NCBI GenBank assembly: GCA_002381805.1
Contig: DFXZ01000004.1
Coordinates: forward strand, 1,076,608 to 1,138,868
DNA from: Bdellovibrio sp. UBA4095
Lineage (GTDB): Bacteria > Bdellovibrionota > Bdellovibrionia > Bdellovibrionales > Bdellovibrionaceae
Direction of reading: 5' to 3'
Length of the DNA stretch: 62,261 bases
Shown here: one piece after another, positions 23,689 through 32,303 of the stretch
Position numbering within the stretch: position 1 is the stretch's first letter
Layout of the letters: the number at the start of each line of letters is the position of its first letter
Translations under genes and position numbers: made by a program
Notes under the pieces: generated by a model
Seen by the model: the letters and a program-made list of their open reading frames with translations, nothing else
Told to the model about the DNA's origin: nothing
Database searches by the model: none

Positions 23689-25494
23689 CTAGCGAGCCGC
23701 TGACTTCATCCGTTCTATAAAGCTTTCTGCTTTTTCATATTGAGTTAAGGTCAAAGAATCAATCCACACTCCGTTGGGGTTGTGAAAGATTATTGTGGGT
23801 AAGCCTCGGATATTGTATTTTTGCTTCAGAACCTTTAGTTCTAAAGAATCCTTTGTGGCATCAAACTTAAGAAGCACGAACTGAGAGGCCAGAGCCCTCA
23901 CGCGAGGGTCGGTGAAAGTTCTTTCTTCAAGTTCGTGACAAGCAGCGCACCAATCTGCCCAAAAATCAATGATGACAGGCTTTCTATCCAGGGCGGCTCG
24001 AGCCAAGGCTTCCTCGCTGAAGGGTTGCCAGTTAAGCTTTTGAATTTGGTTCAGGGAGCTCGTTCCGGTAATTTGGCCATGGATCGCAGGGCGCAAGTCG
24101 AAGATGGCAATCGCCGCATAGGCGAATCCGATGAATAAAACAGCTTGCATCAAGCCTTTATGGACAAAATTCAGCAGGGCCTTTTTGGGAATCGGCATGA
24201 AAGCGCCATAGATGCTGCCAATACTGATAAGACCTAGCGCCATTGCAGCGTCGAACCAGCGAGCCGGCAACAGTAGATTTAAATAGTAGTAAAAGGCACT
24301 TAACATCAGCGTCCCTAAGATGAACTTGAAAAAGTTCATCCATGGGCCTGAACGCGGCAGAGCCTTCACTAGCTGATTAGAGAGTCCCAGAGCGATAAAA
24401 ATCAGACCGAGTCCCAAGGCATAAACAAAAAGGAAAAGAAAACCTAAGGTCATGTTTTGTGTGGAGGCGACGTAGGTCAAAATTCCCACGAGAACGGGCC
24501 CGACACATGGGCTTGCGACGATGCCTGCGAACAAACCCGTCAGATAGATCCCAGCGATTCCTTTTTTTGAATGACTTCGTCCGAAGCGGTTGCGAATAAA
24601 TGCAGGCACTTGAATTTCGAACAGTCCATACATGCTCAACGCCATAGCAAGGAAAATCACACAAAGAACAGCTAAGACATAAGGATTTCCTAGGCTCGCT
24701 CCGAATAAGCTGCCGCTACGAGCTGCGATAAGTCCCAGGATTGAATAAGTAGTTGCGATTCCCAGAACATAGACGCAGCTATTTAGGAAATTTTGCAGAC
24801 GTGTTCGCTCCTCAGAGTGGTTTCCCAAAACAGCTAAGGTGATAGGAATCATCGGAAAAATACAAGGGGTGAAGCTGGTAAAAATGCCAGCCAGAAATAC
24901 GAATAAGAGACCTGCGACCAGACTTGAACTTAAGAATTTATCAAAATTGGCAATATCAAAAAAATTTGTAGGTGAAGTCGCAATTTTGTCTGGTGCCGCT
25001 TCAAGTCGGGCTTCACCTTCAACCACAGTGACTGCGATAGGAACCTCAACAATTTTTTTGAACGGGAAAAGACAGAATTGATCAGTGCACGCCTGATACG
25101 TCAGTTCCATTTTTATTTTCTGATGGCGCTGCAGAAATCTGTCAGGAGCTTCTATGTGAGCAGTTAGGGTGGCAGCTGATTTAATTCCACTTCGTTGTCT
25201 TTTCGAGAACTTGTCATACCACTCGATCAAAGGCTCGATTTTAAGTGGTGCAACCTTAAATCCACTGGGTTCCAAAATGACTAAGGAAAACTGATCTTCG
25301 TAGGCATGATATCCGTCAGGCAGAGTCATTTCTATTTTGACGTCGCCGCCTTGACCAGGACTCCATTCGTAAGGCAACACCTGAGCTTTACTTAGAAGTG
25401 GATCAAGATCATTGGGATTGCTTTGCGCCCATGACGTAGGGCCAGTCAGCGTGAAAAGCATCAGTGTGAAGGTCAGTTTCAAGATGAGTTTCAT
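23689..25494 (-). CDS. dsbD: Thiol:disulfide interchange protein DsbD
   Basis: DsbD carries electrons from cytoplasmic thioredoxin to periplasmic disulfide isomerases and cytochrome c maturation. All three parts are visible in 601 aa: a signal peptide and N-terminal immunoglobulin-like domain with a Cys pair (CTDQFC), eight membrane helices with the active-site Cys in TPCIFPM and ASPCVGP, and a C-terminal thioredoxin domain with WCAAC. The length is normal. It appears to be a single-gene unit on the minus strand, divergent from motA. Confidence 0.93.
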   Translation of the reverse strand: MKLILKLTFTLMLFTLTGPTSWAQSNPNDLDPLLSKAQVLPYEWSPGQGGDVKIEMTLPDGYHAYEDQFSLVILEPSGFKVAPLKIEPLIEWYDKFSKRQRSGIKSAATLTAHIEAPDRFLQRHQKIKMELTYQACTDQFCLFPFKKIVEVPIAVTVVEGEARLEAAPDKIATSPTNFFDIANFDKFLSSSLVAGLLFVFLAGIFTSFTPCIFPMIPITLAVLGNHSEERTRLQNFLNSCVYVLGIATTYSILGLIAARSGSLFGASLGNPYVLAVLCVIFLAMALSMYGLFEIQVPAFIRNRFGRSHSKKGIAGIYLTGLFAGIVASPCVGPVLVGILTYVASTQNMTLGFLFLFVYALGLGLIFIALGLSNQLVKALPRSGPWMNFFKFILGTLMLSAFYYYLNLLLPARWFDAAMALGLISIGSIYGAFMPIPKKALLNFVHKGLMQAVLFIGFAYAAIAIFDLRPAIHGQITGTSSLNQIQKLNWQPFSEEALARAALDRKPVIIDFWADWCAACHELEERTFTDPRVRALASQFVLLKFDATKDSLELKVLKQKYNIRGLPTIIFHNPNGVWIDSLTLTQYEKAESFIERMKSAAR

Positions 25495-25548
25495 AGTTTA
25501 TTCTCTTAAGTCTTCTCTCGACCATGGGCAAGTTTATTCGCAGATGAC

Positions 25549-25576
25549 TCAATTCTAGCATACGAAAGACCGATAG
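25549..25576 (+). promoter_or_regulatory. Possible sigma-28 (FliA)-type promoter before motA
   Basis: ACCGATAG (25569-25576) matches six of eight positions of the flagellar -10 consensus GCCGATAA. TCAATTCT (25549-25556) matches five of eight of TAAAGTTT, at a spacing of 12 rather than 11. It lies 22 bases before the motA start. Confidence 0.35.
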
Positions 25577-25597
25577 AGAACATAAGAGGTCAACCAT

Positions 25598-26464
25598 ATG
25601 GGTTTTGTAGGTATTCTTATCGTATTCGTGATGGTGTTCGGCGGCTTTCTAATAGCCGGCGGTAACATGTCCGTAATTATAAAGGCAGCTCCTATCGAAA
25701 TGATGATTATCGGGGGCGCAGCACTAGGTGCCTATATTATTGCCAACCCGATGAAGATCATCAAAGCAGGTTTCAAGCTTGCTATCAAAGCGATGACAGC
25801 TAAGGGACCGCAAAAGAAAGACTATGTTGAGCTTTTGCAGATGATGTTTCAGCTTTTCCAAGCATATCGTAAAGAAGGCCCGCAGGGGATCGAGAAACAT
25901 ATCGAGGAACCGGAGAAAAGTGACATCTTTAAAGCTTATCCGAGCTTTATGCACAATCATCACGCCGTACACTTCCTTTGTGACACCATGAAAATCACTC
26001 TCTCTGCGGAAATGTCTCCGTATGATGTGGATGATCTTTTGGATGCAGATATTAAGGCGATCCATGCCGAAGAGCATGCAGCATCCCACGCGGTGCAGAC
26101 GGTTGCAGACGGTTTCCCTGGTTTGGGTATCGTTGCCGCGGTTTTGGGTATCGTGAAAACGATGGCCCACTTAACGGATGGGGTCGAAAAAATCGGTGCC
26201 TTGGTTGCCAGTGCCCTTGTCGGAACGATGTTAGGGGTTTTTGGAGCTTACGGTCTAATCGCTCCGACAGCAGCAAAGATGGTGGCGGATGCTGATGCGG
26301 AAGGTCGCTATTTAGCTTGTATTAAAGCCGCGATGATTGCACTGCAAAGAGGCGCACCACCAATCGTATGTGTGGAGTATGCTCGTCGTACGATCACTCC
26401 TGAAGAGCGTCCTTCATTTGAAGAAATTGATAAAGCCACTAAAGAAATTAAGAAGGCTGCATAA
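25598..26464 (+). CDS. motA: Flagellar motor stator protein MotA
   Basis: MotA and MotB form the proton-driven stator in the inner membrane. The 288-aa protein has four membrane helices (VGILIVFVMVFGGFLIAGG, MMIIGGAALGAYIIANP, and two in the C-terminal third), a large cytoplasmic loop with charged residues that contact FliG, and the conserved prolines in DGFPGLGIVAAVLGIVKTM and GLIAPTAA. The ribosome site is AAGAGGT. motB follows in a 1-base overlap. HD100 has three motAB pairs; from position I suspect this is the third. Confidence 0.95.
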   Translation: MGFVGILIVFVMVFGGFLIAGGNMSVIIKAAPIEMMIIGGAALGAYIIANPMKIIKAGFKLAIKAMTAKGPQKKDYVELLQMMFQLFQAYRKEGPQGIEKHIEEPEKSDIFKAYPSFMHNHHAVHFLCDTMKITLSAEMSPYDVDDLLDADIKAIHAEEHAASHAVQTVADGFPGLGIVAAVLGIVKTMAHLTDGVEKIGALVASALVGTMLGVFGAYGLIAPTAAKMVADADAEGRYLACIKAAMIALQRGAPPIVCVEYARRTITPEERPSFEEIDKATKEIKKAA

Positions 26465-27420
26465 TGGCAGAAAAAAAGCAGACCATAGTCATCAAGAAGA
26501 TCATTGTTTCCGGGGGCGGCGCACACGGCGGTTCCTGGAAGGTGGCTTTGGCCGACTTTATGACGGCCTTAATGGCTTTCTTCCTTGTGATGTGGTTGGT
26601 GGGTCAAAGTGAAGAAACAAAAAAAGCGGTTTCAGACTATTTTTCCACACCGTCAGTTATTGAATATAACTTTCAGAACTTTGGAGCAGAGCTGACTCTA
26701 GAGAAGCTTTTCTTAGATGTTCTGAACGAACCTCTGAAAGCTTTCCAGAGCTTTATGGAACCAGCCGATAAGACTCCCAATCTTTTAGATATGGGATCGG
26801 CGAAAGTAGTCGCGGCCTATCTTGCGGATCAGATGAATGATGTTGCAAAAAATGTTGTTGTGACTCCGGAAGGTTATGACTTCGATATTCCAGACTATAT
26901 GCTTTTCGAAAGAGGCTCGGCGCAGCCGAACAAAAACTTCGTAAAAGTGATGGATAAAATCAAGGGCGTTACTGGCGGACTTAAGGATGCCAATATCAAA
27001 ATCACTTCAGGACTGTTTATTCAATCTGTGCCTGATGGAAGTTTGATGACGGCAAATAAAGTAGCCTCGGAGCGGTTTGATATTGTTCGCAACAAAATTC
27101 TGGCTTCGATGGAAAATAACACGGTGACCGTTGATGGTGGAATCAATGTTAAAGAAAAGCGCGGCGAAATTGATCCGGCACGACTTATTGGTTTTATCCG
27201 AGTGAAAATTGCGCAAAAGGAAATCACCTCTGATGGTCGAAAACCGCGCAAGTTGGATACTTTGTTTGGTCCTTCAAAAGTGGATATGTCTGTGTACGAT
27301 AATTTCGTGAATCAGATCAGTAATCGTAAAGAAGCAGCGAAGCCTTCTTTAAAAGACCAGATTGATCAGGATTTGCAAAACGAAGTGAATCTTAAAGATC
27401 CGTCGATGCAGATAGAATAA
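26464..27420 (+). CDS. motB: Flagellar motor stator protein MotB with divergent peptidoglycan-binding motif
   Basis: A 318-aa protein. The membrane helix ALADFMTALMAFFLVMWLVG carries the proton-binding Asp (residue 31) and is followed by a plug segment. The OmpA-like domain starts well (DIPDYMLFERGSAQPNK), but where MotB normally has GHTD the sequence reads ITSGLFIQSVPDGSLMTANK, so the peptidoglycan-binding Asp is not evident; ASERFDIVRNKIL does match the following helix. The stop TAA of motA overlaps the ATG by one base. The 3' end overlaps the convergent porin gene by 29 bases. Confidence 0.9.
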   Translation: MAEKKQTIVIKKIIVSGGGAHGGSWKVALADFMTALMAFFLVMWLVGQSEETKKAVSDYFSTPSVIEYNFQNFGAELTLEKLFLDVLNEPLKAFQSFMEPADKTPNLLDMGSAKVVAAYLADQMNDVAKNVVVTPEGYDFDIPDYMLFERGSAQPNKNFVKVMDKIKGVTGGLKDANIKITSGLFIQSVPDGSLMTANKVASERFDIVRNKILASMENNTVTVDGGINVKEKRGEIDPARLIGFIRVKIAQKEITSDGRKPRKLDTLFGPSKVDMSVYDNFVNQISNRKEAAKPSLKDQIDQDLQNEVNLKDPSMQIE

Positions 27421-28066
27421 AGAAAACGTCACCGGCGCCGTTAAACTGTGAACTTTCGCTTGTTGCAGTAATGGCGCCTTCAAAGAAGATCACTCCCCAC
27501 TTTGTCCCCAGTCCGGTGCGACCGTCAAAGTAAGAGTTAATGCTGTCTAAGTCGGGAGTGTTGTAGCCGACCTCATTATTCCACTTCCAGTTTCCTATAT
27601 TGCTGATCAAGCCAAAAGCATATCTTTTTGAGTCGGCATCGGTTCCTTCCCAATTGCTGTCGATATCATAAAGCACCCGAAACTGAGCCAGGTTAATATG
27701 CAGCCCCAGTTCATGGCCGTTTCGATCGCCAGCCGTATAGAATTGATTTTGGGAGTACGACAAAGTTGCTGATGTGTTCTGCGAAAAGGAGACCTTTATA
27801 TCCCCCATCAGTCGTAGCAGAAAGTGGTCATCACTATTTGGATAATTGGTATTCGATCCCCATAGACCAAGACGAAATTGTGGTCCGAAGTTAAACCAGA
27901 ACGAACCTTGGAGTGCCGGAGACTTGTCAGACTGAGAAAGACCTTCTTTCACGTAGTGCGAAAGTAAACTCACATCTCCAGAAAGCTGAAATGTTGGTGA
28001 TGAGTCTGCTGCTAGAGTTACCCACGGAGTAAAAAGAATAATGATAAAAGCAATGTATCTTCGCAT
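27392..28066 (-). CDS. TorF-family putative porin
   Basis: A 224-aa outer-membrane protein with a signal peptide (YIAFIIILFTPWVTLAA) and alternating strands. The start of the mature part (SGDVSLLSHYVKEGLSQSD) and LGLWGSNTNYP match the TorF (Gcw_chp) family, in which a barrel opens with a Y-x-x-x-G-x-S pattern. It probably forms a channel; the solute is unknown. The end is S-T-D-L, with Leu last instead of Phe. Confidence 0.75.
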   Translation of the reverse strand: MRRYIAFIIILFTPWVTLAADSSPTFQLSGDVSLLSHYVKEGLSQSDKSPALQGSFWFNFGPQFRLGLWGSNTNYPNSDDHFLLRLMGDIKVSFSQNTSATLSYSQNQFYTAGDRNGHELGLHINLAQFRVLYDIDSNWEGTDADSKRYAFGLISNIGNWKWNNEVGYNTPDLDSINSYFDGRTGLGTKWGVIFFEGAITATSESSQFNGAGDVFFILSASTDL

Positions 28067-28174
28067 AGATAGTTCGCTTCATTGTGAACCATTCAAAAAG
28101 AAAGACAAGGATTTCCAGGGAACTTCAGATCTTGAACTGGACCAAAAGCCGAGTTCAAGGTAGTCTTCAAAGTC

Positions 28175-29002
28175 ATGAAATTGGATTTGCCTCTGAACGA
28201 ATACACATATGTCGCTTTCGATACTGAAACGAGCGGCGCCTATCCCATTGGTCACGATATCGTCGAGTTTGGTGCCGTGAAATGGTATCAGGGACAGGAA
28301 GTCGATCGGTTACAGTTTCTTTTAAAGCCACGCGAGCTTATGACTGACTTCATTATAGGTATTCACGGAATTACCAATGAGATGGTGGCAAATGCTCCTT
28401 CAATTGGGGACAAGATTCTTGAGATTCATGAGTTTCTTAAGGGAGCCGTGGTCATGGCTCATCATGCTCCTTTTGATATGGGCTTTCTTTCCGTAGACTT
28501 CGAACATGCTCGCTTGCCGTTGCCTTCAGAGCCTGCGCTTTGCACTAGCTTATTGTCTCGAAAGTGGATTGGTGGAGTCGAGAACCATAAGCTACAAACA
28601 TTGGTAAAGCATTTGGGTATTGATGGTGGGCAGGCTCATCGGGCATATGATGATGCAAAAGCGTGTCTGCAGGTCGGCTTAGAGTGTTTTAAACTTATGG
28701 GTTCCGAAAAAACTTTGGCTGATGCAATAGCAAGCCAGGGGAAGAGTCTGATGTGGAAGGACTATGGGTTGCTTCATGCGGGAACCGTTTCTCTTAAAAC
28801 GATGATCAATGCTATCCACAGCAAAAAGGATGTCGAAATGGTTTATAAGGGGGGCTCTCAAAAAGGCGAAATCCGCAGAGTCACTCCTATTGGAATCGTT
28901 CGCAATCCTGATGGCGATTATTTAATGGCATTTTGTCACAGAGACAAGACAAACAAACGTTATTATCTGAATCGTATAGCCGATATCGAGACAGTTTTTT
29001 AA
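28175..29002 (+). CDS. DEDDh 3'-5' exonuclease fused to a WYL domain
   Basis: A 275-aa protein. Residues 10-175 are a DnaQ-like exonuclease with all catalytic residues: FDTETS (Asp16, Glu18), AHHAPFD (Asp101) and HRAYDD (His155, Asp160). Residues 208-273 look like a WYL domain: INAIHSKKDVEMVYKGG, RRVTPIGIVRNPDGDYLM and RYYLNRIADIE follow the family pattern (Y...P...W/Y...L...R...I). WYL domains bind ligands or nucleic acid and often regulate defence genes. The enzyme may act on damaged or foreign DNA or RNA, with WYL as substrate sensor. It stands alone on the plus strand. Confidence 0.8.
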   Translation: MKLDLPLNEYTYVAFDTETSGAYPIGHDIVEFGAVKWYQGQEVDRLQFLLKPRELMTDFIIGIHGITNEMVANAPSIGDKILEIHEFLKGAVVMAHHAPFDMGFLSVDFEHARLPLPSEPALCTSLLSRKWIGGVENHKLQTLVKHLGIDGGQAHRAYDDAKACLQVGLECFKLMGSEKTLADAIASQGKSLMWKDYGLLHAGTVSLKTMINAIHSKKDVEMVYKGGSQKGEIRRVTPIGIVRNPDGDYLMAFCHRDKTNKRYYLNRIADIETVF

Positions 29003-29007
29003 AGGCC

Positions 29008-29946
29008 TTATGTCTCGTCATTTTCGCTGAATTCGATTACGTTCACAGTTCTTTCTTTTTTAATTTGTTGCAGACGTTCGTTGACTTGGTCTGCAAGCTC
29101 TTCAAGATATTTAAATTCATCTCCAGCCCGCAACTTCAGTTGCTGAGTGGGCTTTCCGTCCAGAGAATCCTTAAGAAATCTTTCGAACGCATAAAGGGGA
29201 CCGACAATTCTGTGTGATATCAGACGGCCTACTGCGAACAGCATGGCGCAAAAAGCCACGCAAATGATGACGAATGTTATTACGAAAGGAACCAGGAACT
29301 TATTCAGCAGGAAAACATTATTTCCCACAAGTTCCTGAATGGTGACCCTCATATAGGTGTAGGAGAATACTAAGCAGATCAGAGTTAGGCCAAGACCAAC
29401 CGCCATAAGCAGAAAACAATATTTGAGCTGGAAGCTCATATTGACCCAGTACTGCTTACGAGTGTTATTTTCAGGCCAGAGCAGTTCGCCTTCGCGGATA
29501 ATTGCATAAACGATTAGCGCATAGCCAAGCCATTGTAAGGCATCGGCGAGATTGAATGCCGGGCTTGAAAGTGACGGTGTTCCCACGACTATAAAATCGA
29601 CAACATATCCCCACAGGATTCTGTCGGTGACATTGCCAAGAATCCCGCCAATCAGAATCGAAAGTCCCGAACGTAAAACCAGCGATTTTATGGGCAAGAG
29701 ATATTGAATCAAAGCATAGGTGCAAAGAAGGAAAGCTCCACCCGTCGAAAGAGAGACGATACGAAGGACTGAAGGAAGGTCAGAGAAAAGACCAAGCATA
29801 GCACCATGATTGTGGTGAAGCACAAAGTGAAGAGGTCCGTGCGACTCTAACTGAGTAATTCCTGTAGCCCAAATTTTTGTAACTCGATCCACCGCCCAAG
29901 TTGCTAACAAGGGAAGAATCACTATCAGCCATTCTCTTTTTTTCAT
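29008..29946 (-). CDS. lspA: Signal peptidase II fused to a membrane HAMP module
   Basis: LspA cleaves prolipoproteins in the inner membrane. Residues 1-155 are a complete LspA: WAVDRVTK, HNHGAMLGLF, GGILGNVTDR (catalytic Asp108), GYVVDFI and PAFNLAD (catalytic Asp135). The frame continues without stop to residue 312: a linker with KQYWVNMSFQLKY, two further membrane helices (about 175-197 and 218-240) and a cytoplasmic HAMP-like segment (RLISHRIVGPLYAFERFL, then GDEFKYLEELADQVNERL). Usual LspA is about 165 aa. The longer frame to 30171 runs over the dacB start and is not used. Confidence 0.85.
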   Translation of the reverse strand: MKKREWLIVILPLLATWAVDRVTKIWATGITQLESHGPLHFVLHHNHGAMLGLFSDLPSVLRIVSLSTGGAFLLCTYALIQYLLPIKSLVLRSGLSILIGGILGNVTDRILWGYVVDFIVVGTPSLSSPAFNLADALQWLGYALIVYAIIREGELLWPENNTRKQYWVNMSFQLKYCFLLMAVGLGLTLICLVFSYTYMRVTIQELVGNNVFLLNKFLVPFVITFVIICVAFCAMLFAVGRLISHRIVGPLYAFERFLKDSLDGKPTQQLKLRAGDEFKYLEELADQVNERLQQIKKERTVNVIEFSENDET

Positions 29947-30026
29947 GCACTTCAGTCTAACAATGAGCTTCGCCTCTTGCGAACAAAAATCGCTGATATT
30001 ACTATCGTCTAGACGGAGGAATTCTC

Positions 30027-31457
30027 GTGAACCTAATAGCGTCTTCAATTTTGGTATTTTTGTTTGCCTCAGGTGCCTCAGCTCAGAATGAAACTCCTTC
30101 GGTCCAGAAGCAATTTGTGGCTCTGGCAAAGAAGTACAGCGTAAAGACCGAACATTTAGGTGTTTATGCAACGGTCGGAGAGGATTCCGATCGAAAAGTG
30201 CTTTTAGATGTGAATAGCAGTAAAATTATGATTCCCGCTTCAATTACTAAGATTGCCACAGCTTCAGCTGTATTGGCGAATTTCCCCCCGGGTTATAAGT
30301 TCAAAACCCAACTTCTTTCGCCAGCGGACGTAAAGAACGGAGTGTTGCAGGGGGATTTGTACTTAAAAGGCGGTGGAGATCCAGGATTTGTTTCGGAAAA
30401 TATGTGGTTCTTAGTCAATGCGTTCTTGCGCAGCAAGATCGCTAAAATCCAGGGCGATATTATCGTGGATGACTCGCTTTTTGATGAAGTTCGCTATGAT
30501 AGTAGTCGACAGAAGACCCGCGTCGACAGAGCTTATGATGCCCCGGTGGGAGCTATGAGTTTTAACTGGAACTCGATTAATATCTTTGTTCGCCCGACAC
30601 AAAAGGGTCAACCGGCTGATATCTTTATCGATCCTCAGAACGATTACATTCGACTGGTGAATCGTGCAAAAACAAGTGCCGGTAGCGAGAATATTTTATT
30701 GGTCGATAGAAAGTCAGAAAAAAATTTTCCCGGTGATGTAATACACGTAAGTGGATCAATCGGCGCGTCTTTAAAAGAGGTTGTGGTTTTCAAAAACATC
30801 ACTTCGCCGGATTACTGGTCAGGATACAATTTGAAATCCTTTCTGGCTCAGAGGGGGATTATAGTCACTGGCACAATCAAAAACGGTGTAACTCCGGCAA
30901 AGGCACAGCTATTGGCTGAGTCTGAAAGTAAACCCATTGAACAATCTGTCGCCGATCTTAATAAGTTTTCTAATAACTATGTGGCTGAAATGCTCACTAA
31001 GAATCTTGGCGCCTTGAAAAAGCCCAGTAAGGCGACATTGGCGGACGGAATGCTTGTCATCAACGAGCATATGCAAAGTTTAGGGGTTCCCGCCGATCAA
31101 TATCAGATGCAATCGCCTTCTGGCCTATCGCAAGAAAATAAAATGTCTTCGTTTGCCGTTTGGAAGGTTCTTCAACATCTGCGCAATGACTTTAAAGTTC
31201 AACCCGAGTTCCTCAGTTCGTTACCTATCGCTGGTATCGATGGCACTTTGAAAAGAAGAATGAAGAACTCTCCTGCAGAAAGATGGGTTCGGGCTAAGAC
31301 TGGATATATCAATAACGTTGTTTCTTTAGCTGGCTACGCCGGTTTGGAGAATGGAGAGGTTATTACGTTTTCGCTGATTTATAATGGACCCGCCGATGAG
31401 GGGAAAGTCCGAACCTTCTTCGATAATTTAATGATATCTTTGGTCAGTCAGAAATAA
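30027..31457 (+). CDS. dacB: PBP4-type D-Ala-D-Ala carboxypeptidase/endopeptidase (DacB)
   Basis: A 476-aa periplasmic class C penicillin-binding protein (peptidase family S13), the same length as E. coli PBP4. After a signal peptide (ending ASGASAQ) the motifs are SITK (Ser72, Lys75), SNN (in KFSNNYVAEM) and KTG (in RAKTGYIN). The DDSLFD segment and inserted domains are present, unlike the shortened Bdellovibrio prey-rounding enzyme Bd3459. It cuts D-Ala-D-Ala and 4-3 cross-links in peptidoglycan. GTG 30027 has GGAGG 7 bases upstream. A terminator follows at 31456. Confidence 0.93.
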   Translation: MNLIASSILVFLFASGASAQNETPSVQKQFVALAKKYSVKTEHLGVYATVGEDSDRKVLLDVNSSKIMIPASITKIATASAVLANFPPGYKFKTQLLSPADVKNGVLQGDLYLKGGGDPGFVSENMWFLVNAFLRSKIAKIQGDIIVDDSLFDEVRYDSSRQKTRVDRAYDAPVGAMSFNWNSINIFVRPTQKGQPADIFIDPQNDYIRLVNRAKTSAGSENILLVDRKSEKNFPGDVIHVSGSIGASLKEVVVFKNITSPDYWSGYNLKSFLAQRGIIVTGTIKNGVTPAKAQLLAESESKPIEQSVADLNKFSNNYVAEMLTKNLGALKKPSKATLADGMLVINEHMQSLGVPADQYQMQSPSGLSQENKMSSFAVWKVLQHLRNDFKVQPEFLSSLPIAGIDGTLKRRMKNSPAERWVRAKTGYINNVVSLAGYAGLENGEVITFSLIYNGPADEGKVRTFFDNLMISLVSQK

Positions 31458-31489
31458 AAAAAGGAAGTGTTCAAAACACTTCCTTTTTT
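31456..31489. terminator. Bidirectional intrinsic terminator between dacB and the TetR gene
   Basis: AAGGAAGTGTT and AACACTTCC form a perfect stem with a 3-base loop, flanked by an A run on the left and a T run on the right. It can stop transcription from both convergent genes. Confidence 0.9.
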
Positions 31490-31507
31490 ACTAACTAAAT
31501 CTGGCAT

Positions 31508-32197
31508 TTAAATGTAATCGCCCTTGTTGGACTTTGGGGGTGTCGCTGCTTCGGTGCTCTTCTTGCCTCCGAGGTAAGAACAAAAGAGTTCTCCAATCTC
31601 TAAAGCGATATCGTTATTATGGATGTAATCTGGCTTATCGATGGACATGGTATTTGCAAGACCCATAAAAGCGTTTACGAAGACGTAAGACATCTTTTCC
31701 AGATTTCTTCCCTGAACTTCAGGAATATTGAAGCGCACGACATCTTGGAAAAACTTTATCGAGTCGGAAATATAAGATGCATCCGCAACGTAGTACTGAA
31801 CTGTCGTCAATTTTGAGCGGAGTTCTGAATTTCTTCTGTAGAGTTCGACTCCCAAATTGACCATTGCAGGAATACGAGTTTCTGGTGGAAGAGGGGAGAT
31901 CGCACGCATGTGTTCAGTGATAAATTTCTTGTCTTCTTCAATGAGGTTTTTTACGACAGCCTGTACGACAGATTCTTTGTTTCCGAAGAACTGGTAAAGC
32001 GATCCGATACTGACTCCGGCTTCTTTAGCAATCTTGTCTGTAGTTATTGAATAAAAACCCTCTTGGATGAGCAGACGTGAGCAGGCCTCTAATATAGTGG
32101 CAACTGTCTGTCTTGAGCGTTCTTGCGTCGGGGCTTTAACGATTATTTTGGTCTTTTTTGCTTTATCTTTGTCCATAGGTACTGAATGAGAAATCAT
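31508..32197 (-). CDS. TetR/AcrR-family transcriptional regulator
   Basis: A 229-aa protein with an N-terminal TetR helix-turn-helix: ERSRQTVATILEACSRLLIQ, then SITTDKIAKEAGVSIGSLYQFFGNKESV (around residues 45-75). The helical C-terminal domain would bind an unknown ligand. Start ATG 32197 follows AAAGGG. A 14-base palindrome lies about 77 bases upstream and could be its operator. The target genes are not evident, as the neighbours are unrelated. Confidence 0.88.
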   Translation of the reverse strand: MISHSVPMDKDKAKKTKIIVKAPTQERSRQTVATILEACSRLLIQEGFYSITTDKIAKEAGVSIGSLYQFFGNKESVVQAVVKNLIEEDKKFITEHMRAISPLPPETRIPAMVNLGVELYRRNSELRSKLTTVQYYVADASYISDSIKFFQDVVRFNIPEVQGRNLEKMSYVFVNAFMGLANTMSIDKPDYIHNNDIALEIGELFCSYLGGKKSTEAATPPKSNKGDYI

Positions 32198-32273
32198 TGT
32201 CCCTTTCTAAGTTGTCGCCATTGAATGTGAGGACAGAATAGATTTTATTGTACGCGTGGGCAAGTCTCAATTT

Positions 32274-32287
32274 TTACAGAACTGTAA
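32274..32287. promoter_or_regulatory. Palindrome upstream of the TetR-type gene, operator candidate
   Basis: TTACAGAACTGTAA is a perfect 6+2+6 inverted repeat, 77 bases before the regulator's start and 17 bases past the stop of the next gene. TetR proteins bind palindromes of this kind and often control their own gene, but no second copy was seen. Confidence 0.35.
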
Positions 32288-32303
32288 TGAACTAGACCTT
32301 GGC

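Noticed and set aside
29947..30171. The longer reading of the LspA-HAMP frame, adding 75 residues at the N-terminus
   Set aside because: The extra part overlaps the divergent dacB start, has no family similarity and is not needed; LspA proteins begin close to the ATG at 29946.
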